Part shown: piece after piece, positions 1 to 5,066 of the stretch
Layout of the letters: each line of letters starts with the position of its first letter
Numbering within the stretch: the first letter of the stretch is position 1
Source: an uncultured Gloeocapsa sp.
Lineage (GTDB): Bacteria > Cyanobacteriota > Cyanobacteriia > Cyanobacteriales > Gloeocapsaceae
Length of the DNA stretch: 5,066 bases
Direction of reading: 5' to 3'
Assembly (NCBI GenBank): GCA_937930495.1
Contig: CALGKL010000215.1
Span: 1 to 5,066 of the forward strand
Translations under genes and position numbers: made by a program
The notes under the pieces: generated by a model
The model's input: only the letters and a program-made list of their open reading frames with translations
The model's database searches: none
Told to the model about the DNA's origin: nothing

Positions 1-801
1 GGTGATTAAAGGTCCTTCTCTAATCAGGAGTTGGGAATCTATCTGAGGTAAATTGGTAGGAATGAGGGAAAATTGCTGATTAAATACCAGACTTTGGGCG
101 TAACGCCATTGTTGTAAGGCTAATTCGGCTATTTTCGGGACATTGTCTGCTGTAGCTCGGTCGAGGGCTTGTTCAATGGCTAGACAGAGGGATTGAAACT
201 CTGGTAGTTGCAGCATTTCCCCTAAACCTCCTAATTCTTGAGCTACTAGGGTAAATTCTTCCCGTAAACAGGTTTGATCTTCACTATTGAGTACTGCTTC
301 TAGACGTTGTAAACAACCTTCTACCTCGGTTTGAAACATTAACAGGTGGACATCTTCTGGAACCGTTTCGGTTAAAAGGGATGGTTCGGAATCGATATAT
401 CCGAGCTCTTCTTGGACTTGTTGAAATAGAGGTTGGGCTACCTGTGTTAACCAGTCAGGATCAATGGTTTCTACACCTTGACGATATTCGCTGACACAGT
501 ATTTGAGACAGTCTATGGTTTCTAGGAGTAGTTGTTCCGTGGCGAAAGAATCGCAAACATAACCCGGTTGGAGGAAGTTAAAACAGTCTTCGAGTTGGTG
601 GGATAATTCACTCAAGGTGGGATAGTTCATTAATCCTGCTCCACCTTTGAGGGAGTGACAAGCTCGTCTGATGGCTTCGAGACGTTCCCTGGTTAGGGGT
701 TGATTAGCCATACCTAATAAGCTTGATTCGATGTTTTTGAGATATTCCTCTGCTTCCTCTAGGAATTGTTGTCTGATTTGCTCTTCTAGATCTTGGGACA
801 T
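1..801 (-). CDS. CheA-type chemotaxis histidine kinase (PilL/HmpE/PixL-like), N-terminal part
   Basis: Open reading frame that starts with ATG at 801 and runs without a stop to the window edge, giving 267 visible residues. Residues 1-105 form an HPt (P1) domain: the motif ACHSLKGGAG puts the phospho-accepting histidine at residue 49, followed by the usual helix with LSELSHQLED. Residues about 150-240 look like a second four-helix HPt-like segment in which Gln188 sits where the histidine should be. The dimerisation, ATPase and CheW-like domains, and any C-terminal receiver, would lie beyond position 1 and are not seen. In this family the kinase autophosphorylates on the HPt histidine under receptor control and passes phosphate to the PilG- and PilH-type receivers. 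The start lies 3 bases after the receptor stop codon with no clear Shine-Dalgarno, which suggests translational coupling. The frame and HPt call are firm; the kinase identity rests on the HPt plus operon context. Confidence 0.9.
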   Translation of the reverse strand, partial: MSQDLEEQIRQQFLEEAEEYLKNIESSLLGMANQPLTRERLEAIRRACHSLKGGAGLMNYPTLSELSHQLEDCFNFLQPGYVCDSFATEQLLLETIDCLKYCVSEYRQGVETIDPDWLTQVAQPLFQQVQEELGYIDSEPSLLTETVPEDVHLLMFQTEVEGCLQRLEAVLNSEDQTCLREEFTLVAQELGGLGEMLQLPEFQSLCLAIEQALDRATADNVPKIAELALQQWRYAQSLVFNQQFSLIPTNLPQIDSQLLIREGPLIT

Positions 802-804
802 AGA

Positions 805-3708
805 TTAATCAACCGTAAAGGTTTCTACAGATGTTTGTAAATCTAGTGCCGAAGCTACGGTTTTTTCTAGAGACTGAGAGATTATCTGGGCTGATTCTGC
901 GGTTTGATTGGCAATCTGGGCGATTTCTTGCATTAAATCGGTTAATTCTTCTGAGGTTGAGGTTTGGGATATGGTTGCGAGGGAGATAATCTGTACGAGT
1001 TGGTCAATTTGTTGGGATTCGGTCACGATTTTTTGCAGACTTTCTTTGGCGTTGGTGACTAAATCTGTTCCTTGTACTACTTGGGTTGTCCCTATTTCCA
1101 TGGCTTCTACTACTTCTTGGGTTTCTAGTTGAATGGTTTCCACTATCTGTTCAATTTCTTTAGTCGCTGTTGCTGATTGGGCTGCTAATTGTCCGACTTC
1201 TTCAGCGACAACGGCGAATCCTCGTCCTTCTTCTCCGGCTCTGGCTGCTTCAATACTGGCATTGACGGCTAGTAGGTTGGTTTTGAGGGCAATTTCGTTA
1301 ATCAAGGCGATTACTTTAGAAATCTTTTGTGATGCCTCCCCTAGTCTTTTTACTTTTTTGGCTGTATTGGAGACTGTGTCCCTCAGGTTTAAAATACTCT
1401 CTACTGTTTGAGTCATCCCTTCTTGTCCCAATTGGGCTACACTAGAGGCATTTCTGGCTACTTTTGCTGCGGCGCTCGCGTTTTCGGCGATCGCTTGGAT
1501 TGATTGGGACATTTCCTGAAGGGAGTTAAGCATCTGCTGGATTTTTTCAGCTTGTTGACGGGATTCGTCGGTTAATTGGTAGATTGATTGGGCTTCATTT
1601 CTTAAGGATTGGTTAACCTCTGTGGTGGTTTGTTTAACCTGGGTCACAATGTCCCGCAAATTTTCCAAGATTACGTTAAAGAAGTCGGCAACAATTCCGA
1701 TTTGTCCCTCAGTAATATTTGCTCTTACATTTAAATTACCGGCAGCGGCTCCTTCTACTTCGTTGAGTAGTCTAAGTAATTCTGCCTGAATCTGTCGGTT
1801 TTGGGCTTCGGTTCGTTCTGCTTCTTTTTGTTTACTCTCGATTAAGGCTAATCCCCCTAGTGCTTGAGCTAAATCTGCTGCTAGTGATTGGCTATAATCT
1901 ATCTGTGTCAGTTGCCAGTGATGCTCTTTTTGGCAATAGTGAGCCACTAATAAGCCGAATAATTCTTGCGCTTGAATAATGGGGACAATCAAGTTTGATT
2001 TGACTTTAAGACGTTTGAGTAGTTGCAGTTGTTCTATACTATAATTGGCATCCTCTACACTGTCTTGACAAATAATTTGTCCCTGGCGATAACTATCTGA
2101 GGATTCTAAACTCAGGAGGGAGTCTAGATTTTCTTCTTCTAAAGCGTAGGGAAATTCTCCTCTGACTGCTTCTGAGGCTAGATAACCTGTGCCGTCGGGT
2201 AAAAAGCGATAGAGGAAGAGGCGATCTACCCCTAGTTTTTCTCTTGCTTCGGTGAGGACCTCTTGGAGAGGAAGGGTTAACTCACTAGAGTTTCTCGCTT
2301 GCAAAATCTGGTTAAATAGTTGTTTTTGGTGCAATTGTTCGGTTTTTTCCCGTTCTGATTCGGTAATGTTATCTGCTAAAAAGTTAAAGGTTTTGGCTAG
2401 TTGTCCGATTTCATCTCCTGTGGTGATGGGAGAGCGGCTCTGGCGATCGCCTCGGGCAAATCTTTCTGTTGCTTTCTGCAGTTTTTGAATTGGTCCGGTG
2501 ATTGCTCTACCGAGAAGACTTGCTAACCATAGACTCAAGAGTATTGCTAAACCTGCTATACCTGATTGGATCGACAAGGTGTTTCTCAATAACATATGCA
2601 GGTCTTTTTCCGGTGTCCCCCGCACTAAAATCGCGATCGGTGGATTAGTTACCTCTTTAGGGATCATTCCTCCTGCTGTTTCTTGCCACAGATTGGGTAA
2701 GGTTATTGCGGTTACTGTATAATCTTCTCCCTGTATTTCTACATCCTGTTGGGTTACACTTTCTTGGGGATTATTGACCGCGGCTTGAAGTACGTTTAAT
2801 TTCTCAAGAGGTAGGTCCGCTATTTGTTTACCGTCTTCTAATTGTTTTAAGGATGAGGCTAGGGAGAAAGAGCCATCGGCATTACGATAATATACGGCGC
2901 TATATCCTCCTCGAAAACTTTCCACTGTCTCTTTAACTATGGGCAATTTACCGTTAACTATATCTCCTGAGATTAAAACGGCGATAATTCTATTACTCCC
3001 TGGTTCTTTTACTGGTGTAGCTGTGTAACGAATCAAGGCGTCATCTGTGGTTAACCTCGCTGCTAAAGGCGCTCCTTCTTTCACTAATTCATCTTTACTC
3101 ACAATAGCGCTAGCTTTCAATTGTTCTCCCGCTTGTATGACTTGTGTAACTAAATTTTCGGGGTTAAATATTTCTCCTTTACGGTTATTGTTGGCATTGA
3201 CAATGATTCTTTGATCTACTCCTACTAGGGTGGCGTATTCGATGCGTCGCGCGTTTATTTCTCCCCTGAGAATCTGTCGGACTTGTTGTTCTAATTCTGG
3301 AGGGATTATTTGACCTTGAGCTGCTAATAATGATGCATTAATAATCGCTGTGTTATCCGCTTGACCGCGAAAACCAAACCCCATTTGGTTGATTTTAATC
3401 ATGTAATTGATTCGGGTTACTTGTGCTTCTGATTGGGATTGTGTAACTAGTTTTGTGTGTCCTGTTCGGGAAACTAGATAAGCTCCTAACCCCGCTATCC
3501 CTAATATTGATAATAATTGGGAAAGTAGTAGGACCGTTAATTGTTTGCGACCAATTGGTAATTTAGCAAACCATCTGGCTAGGGGTGCTTGGGGAAGATT
3601 GATTTTTTCTTGCTCCAATTTAGATCCAGGTTTTTGCCTATTTTCTTCCTGAAGAGCTAGGGATTTTTCTAACTGCACTTTTTCGATTATTTCTAATTCT
3701 TTAGTCAT
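805..3708 (-). CDS. pilJ: Methyl-accepting chemotaxis protein with Cache-like, HAMP, GAF, HAMP and signalling domains (PilJ/HmpD-like)
   Basis: Transmembrane chemoreceptor of 967 residues that would control CheA through CheW. Visible order: cytoplasmic N-terminal tail (1-50, charged); transmembrane helix 1 (about 57-79); periplasmic region of about 300 residues (80-378) with Cache-like strands such as [18 protein letters not shown] near 269-286; transmembrane helix 2 (about 379-400); HAMP (about 401-453, with [12 protein letters not shown]); GAF (about 465-625); second HAMP-like segment (about 645-692); and a long coiled-coil signalling domain (about 700-965). The hairpin tip at 804-842 carries the conserved [20 protein letters not shown] core. 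The GAF keeps the VKSNLIVPI and GLLVAHYC...HW strands typical of phytochrome/cyanobacteriochrome GAFs but lacks the bilin-binding Cys-His pair, so it is probably not a classical photoreceptor like PixJ. ATG at 3708 lies 5 bases after the CheW stop, with AGG 8 bases upstream. The symbol follows family and operon position; hmpD would be the name in filamentous strains. Confidence 0.95.
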   Translation of the reverse strand: MTKELEIIEKVQLEKSLALQEENRQKPGSKLEQEKINLPQAPLARWFAKLPIGRKQLTVLLLSQLLSILGIAGLGAYLVSRTGHTKLVTQSQSEAQVTRINYMIKINQMGFGFRGQADNTAIINASLLAAQGQIIPPELEQQVRQILRGEINARRIEYATLVGVDQRIIVNANNNRKGEIFNPENLVTQVIQAGEQLKASAIVSKDELVKEGAPLAARLTTDDALIRYTATPVKEPGSNRIIAVLISGDIVNGKLPIVKETVESFRGGYSAVYYRNADGSFSLASSLKQLEDGKQIADLPLEKLNVLQAAVNNPQESVTQQDVEIQGEDYTVTAITLPNLWQETAGGMIPKEVTNPPIAILVRGTPEKDLHMLLRNTLSIQSGIAGLAILLSLWLASLLGRAITGPIQKLQKATERFARGDRQSRSPITTGDEIGQLAKTFNFLADNITESEREKTEQLHQKQLFNQILQARNSSELTLPLQEVLTEAREKLGVDRLFLYRFLPDGTGYLASEAVRGEFPYALEEENLDSLLSLESSDSYRQGQIICQDSVEDANYSIEQLQLLKRLKVKSNLIVPIIQAQELFGLLVAHYCQKEHHWQLTQIDYSQSLAADLAQALGGLALIESKQKEAERTEAQNRQIQAELLRLLNEVEGAAAGNLNVRANITEGQIGIVADFFNVILENLRDIVTQVKQTTTEVNQSLRNEAQSIYQLTDESRQQAEKIQQMLNSLQEMSQSIQAIAENASAAAKVARNASSVAQLGQEGMTQTVESILNLRDTVSNTAKKVKRLGEASQKISKVIALINEIALKTNLLAVNASIEAARAGEEGRGFAVVAEEVGQLAAQSATATKEIEQIVETIQLETQEVVEAMEIGTTQVVQGTDLVTNAKESLQKIVTESQQIDQLVQIISLATISQTSTSEELTDLMQEIAQIANQTAESAQIISQSLEKTVASALDLQTSVETFTVD
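1487..1494. repeat. HIP1 octamer GCGATCGC
   Basis: Perfect copy of the highly iterated palindrome that is over-represented in many cyanobacterial genomes. It lies inside the receptor gene, in the signalling domain. It supports a cyanobacterial origin and has no assigned role at this site. Confidence 0.85.
2442..2451. repeat. HIP1 element in extended form GGCGATCGCC
   Basis: Second HIP1 core (GCGATCGC at 2443-2450), flanked by G and C so that the palindrome is 10 bases. It lies in the receptor gene near the HAMP-coding part. Confidence 0.85.
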
Positions 3709-3713
3709 AATTA

Positions 3714-4220
3714 TTACCTAATGTTTATACCTGAATTATAGTAAATTTTTCCTGAGAGAAATGCCTGAGGTTCTAAGACTAAATACATCGAGCTTGGTTT
3801 TTGAAAGACACAACCTTTCAAATAAGGGACTAAACTGGGGTTGACTACTCCTATAGGGGATTGAATTTCTTCTGGGTTAATTTGTTTAATTCCTTTGATT
3901 TCTTCTACGGCTAATCCTAGGGATTTTTTGTTAATACTTATTATGGCAATATTATAGGTGGCTAGTTCTGAATTTAGGGGAGTAAAATTAAACATGGCTG
4001 CTAAGTCTATTACCCAGACTACCTGACTACGTTGATTTAGCAACCCCAGAACAAATGCTCCCATATTAGGAATAGGGGTTATTTTCTCTTTTTCTCTGAC
4101 AACTACCTCTTGGGTTTGTGTCATCGGTAAAATTACCTGAGTTGAGCGGTTTACCTGTAGATTCAAGTAGGCTTCTTTTTGAACTAAACTTGATAATAAT
4201 AGCTCCGGATATTGACTCAT
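3714..4220 (-). CDS. pilI: CheW-type chemotaxis adaptor (PilI/HmpC-like)
   Basis: Cytoplasmic scaffold protein that would link the receptor hairpin tip to CheA. From ATG at 4220 it has 168 residues, normal for a single CheW domain. CheW hallmarks are visible: an [26 protein letters not shown] stretch across residues 47-72 (the P-x-x-x-G...N-R...V-x-D-L core of the family), followed by [20 protein letters not shown] at about 92-111, which is the second beta-barrel half. [12 protein letters not shown], in place of the enteric N-x-R-G-x-V-x-P-x-x-D-L, is typical of the pilus-linked CheW branch. An in-frame TTG at 4229 would add three residues (MIL); ATG is preferred as the stronger codon, although neither start has a strong Shine-Dalgarno. 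It is separated from the upstream CheY gene by a 72-base gap with a stem-loop, and ends 5 bases before the receptor gene. The assignment to the pil rather than the pix branch is inferred. Confidence 0.93.
   Translation of the reverse strand: MSQYPELLLSSLVQKEAYLNLQVNRSTQVILPMTQTQEVVVREKEKITPIPNMGAFVLGLLNQRSQVVWVIDLAAMFNFTPLNSELATYNIAIISINKKSLGLAVEEIKGIKQINPEEIQSPIGVVNPSLVPYLKGCVFQKPSSMYLVLEPQAFLSGKIYYNSGINIR
3717..3719 (-). promoter_or_regulatory. Short Shine-Dalgarno of the receptor gene, inside the end of the CheW gene
   Basis: The last sense codon of the CheW gene, AGG (Arg), lies 8 bases before the receptor ATG and extends to AGGT. With only 5 bases between stop and start, translational coupling is likely. 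The match is short, so this is a weak call. Confidence 0.4.
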
Positions 4221-4255
4221 AAGTATCAATCATTTAATCCTATTTCTGTGGTTGG

Positions 4256-4285
4256 ATTGAGAATCGTTTAGCTACGATTCTCAAT
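4256..4285 (-). other. Intercistronic stem-loop between the PilH-type and CheW genes
   Basis: A perfect inverted repeat: positions 4256-4267 pair with 4274-4285, giving a 12-bp stem and a 6-base loop. In the operon RNA the 5' arm reads ATTGAGAATCGT and the 3' arm ACGATTCTCAAT. It begins 7 bases after the PilH-type stop codon, in the only sizeable gap of the operon. There is no U-tract after it on the minus strand (the next bases are CCAACCACAG), so it is not a standard intrinsic terminator. Possible roles are partial attenuation, an RNase-processing or mRNA-stabilising hairpin that sets different levels for the two response regulators and the downstream signalling core, or a dispersed inverted repeat. 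The structure is certain at sequence level; the function is inferred. Confidence 0.65.
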
Positions 4286-4292
4286 TAGTTAT

Positions 4293-4655
4293 TTAATTAG
4301 CTACGGAGCGTACTGCGCGGATAATTTCTTCTTTGGTAAAGGGTTTGGTTACATAGACATCAATTCCTTGTTTCATCCCCCAGAGACGATCCAATTCTTG
4401 ATTTTTGGAAGTACAGGCGATCACGGGTAATTTTTGCGTGGTGGGATTTTTTTTGAGACTGCGACATAATTCCAAACCACTCATTCCAGGCATGACCAAA
4501 TCTGTAATTACTACATCTGGTTTTTGGTGATTAACCTTTTCTAGTGCTTCTTGTCCGCTGTTGGCATTAATTACGTTGTAGCCAACTTCTTGGAGATAAC
4601 TAGCAATTAGTTGCTGTTGAGAGAGTACGTCTTCTACTACGAGAACTGTAAGCAT
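4293..4655 (-). CDS. pilH: Single-domain CheY-type response regulator (PilH/HmpB-like)
   Basis: Stand-alone receiver domain of 120 residues with no output domain. All active-site residues are visible: acidic pocket Glu8-Asp9 (VVED), phospho-accepting Asp52 (VITDLVMPGMSG), switch Thr82 (ACTSK), switch aromatic Tyr101, and Lys104 in the YVTKPF motif. The DRLWGMKQGIDVYVTKPF stretch is typical of PilH-type receivers of type IV pilus chemotaxis clusters. In that family it accepts phosphate from the CheA/PilL kinase and affects pilus extension and retraction, or acts as a phosphate sink; which applies here cannot be read from sequence. ATG at 4655 is supported by AAGAGG five bases upstream, and the start at MLTVLVVED fits the expected receiver N-terminus. 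It follows the PilG-type regulator gene by 23 bases. Confidence 0.95.
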   Translation of the reverse strand: MLTVLVVEDVLSQQQLIASYLQEVGYNVINANSGQEALEKVNHQKPDVVITDLVMPGMSGLELCRSLKKNPTTQKLPVIACTSKNQELDRLWGMKQGIDVYVTKPFTKEEIIRAVRSVAN

Positions 4656-4660
4656 TTTTG

Positions 4661-4666
4661 CCTCTT
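4661..4666 (-). promoter_or_regulatory. Ribosome binding site of the PilH-type gene
   Basis: On the coding strand AAGAGG stands five bases before the ATG at 4655. It is the clearest Shine-Dalgarno match among the gene starts in this window and supports that start. Confidence 0.6.
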
Positions 4667-4678
4667 GATTAATAATAA

Positions 4679-5066
4679 TTACCCGAGATATTTTAAGACA
4701 ATCTCGTTAAGTTTATCTTGCCCAAATGGTTTAGTTAAATAATCAGTTGCTCCGACAATTTTTGCTTTAGCGCGATCTATGAGTCCATTTTTTCCCGTTA
4801 CCATAATTATCGGTATGGCATTTAAGGCTGAATGATTCCTGATCAAGCTACATAAACGATAACCATCTAAATCGGGCATTCCGATATCTAAAAGAATCAG
4901 ATCTGGTTTGATGCGGATAATCTCCATGAGGGCTTTAGGAGATTCGGTGATGGGATGAATTTTGACCTGCAGAGGATTGAGATAATGATTAATAACTCTG
5001 ATTACTGTGGGGCTATCATCTACGCAAACGATTACTTTTTCTCGTTTTGCTATCGGTTTGCTTAAG
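4679..5066 (-). CDS. PilG/PatA-type response regulator, C-terminal receiver domain (5' end outside window)
   Basis: Reading frame open to the window edge, with 128 visible residues ending in LNEIVLKYLG. It is a complete receiver domain: acidic pair in VCVDDSP (visible residues 14-19), phospho-accepting Asp in LILLDIGMPDLDGYRL (visible residue 60), Thr in IIMVTGK (90) and Lys in YLTKPF (102). The Met at 4927 lies inside the domain, after the acidic pair, so it cannot be the true start. There is no ATG, GTG or TTG in frame between it and the edge, so the gene must begin upstream. VDDSP receivers that lead such operons in cyanobacteria normally form the C-terminus of PatA-type proteins of about 400 residues with an N-terminal PATAN/DUF4388 region (PilG, PixG/TaxP1, HmpA); that part is not visible, so the name is inferred. 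The family couples CheA phosphorelay to the pilus motor. Confidence 0.9.
   Translation of the reverse strand, partial: LSKPIAKREKVIVCVDDSPTVIRVINHYLNPLQVKIHPITESPKALMEIIRIKPDLILLDIGMPDLDGYRLCSLIRNHSALNAIPIIMVTGKNGLIDRAKAKIVGATDYLTKPFGQDKLNEIVLKYLG

Noticed and set aside
214..234. Internal start in the CheA gene, with AGGAGG-like bases before an in-frame ATG (Met195)
   Set aside because: The GGAGG comes from ordinary Leu-Gly-Gly codons inside a continuous HPt-like segment; nothing else suggests a separate product.
908..1411. Two adjacent plus-strand open frames (74 and 92 residues) opposite the receptor gene
   Set aside because: They are antisense to the highly conserved signalling domain. 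Their translations are rich in Ser, Thr, Cys and Trp with no recognisable domain, so they are shadows of the real gene.
2631..2640. Third HIP1 site (TCGCGATCGG)
   Set aside because: It contains CGCGATCG and GCGATCG but not the full GCGATCGC octamer.
2252..2722. Two plus-strand open frames (78 and 74 residues) opposite the HAMP and second transmembrane part of the receptor
   Set aside because: Antisense to a well-supported gene, with no family similarity and no convincing ribosome binding site.
4256..4285. Classical rho-independent terminator ending the two-regulator part of the operon
   Set aside because: There is no U-tract on the 3' side in the transcribed direction, and the stem is not GC-rich. 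It is kept only as a stem-loop of unknown role.
4656..4678. Internal promoter before the PilH-type gene
   Set aside because: The AT-rich 23-base gap shows only a ribosome binding site; no -35/-10 pair with proper spacing was convincing.
4679..4927. A short 82-residue gene starting at the ATG at 4927
   Set aside because: The receiver domain continues upstream in frame through VCVDDSP to the window edge; this Met is internal to the domain.

Overview
The window looks like a cyanobacterial chromosome segment of moderate-to-low GC. The evidence is the gene order PatA/PilG-type regulator, CheY, CheW, GAF-containing chemoreceptor, CheA, together with two copies of the cyanobacterial HIP1 octamer GCGATCGC. 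The genus cannot be read from the sequence. All supported genes lie on the minus strand, so transcription runs from position 5066 towards 1.

In transcription order the window holds: the C-terminal receiver domain of a PilG/PatA-type response regulator (cut by the window end, 4679-5066); a stand-alone CheY/PilH-type receiver (4293-4655); a 72-bp gap with a perfect 12-bp stem-loop; a PilI-type CheW adaptor (3714-4220); a large membrane chemoreceptor of PilJ/HmpD type (805-3708); and the first 267 residues of a CheA-type histidine kinase (1-801, cut by the window end). Spacing is tight: 23, 72, 5 and 3 bases between successive genes. This is the layout of one polycistronic operon. Its promoter, the N-terminus of the first gene and the catalytic part of CheA lie outside the window.

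By family knowledge, such five-gene clusters (pil, pix/tax and ptx in unicellular species, hmp in hormogonium-forming filaments) control type IV pilus-based twitching or gliding and sometimes phototaxis. The receptor probably senses a signal through a periplasmic Cache-like region and/or a cytoplasmic GAF domain, and passes it through CheW to CheA. CheA carries a histidine phosphotransfer domain that would phosphorylate the two receivers, which act on the pilus machinery.

This is mostly a known system type. The points that deserve a second look are a GAF domain that resembles a cyanobacteriochrome but lacks the bilin-binding Cys-His pair, a second and apparently degenerate HPt-like module in CheA with Gln at the phospho-His position, and the mid-operon hairpin.
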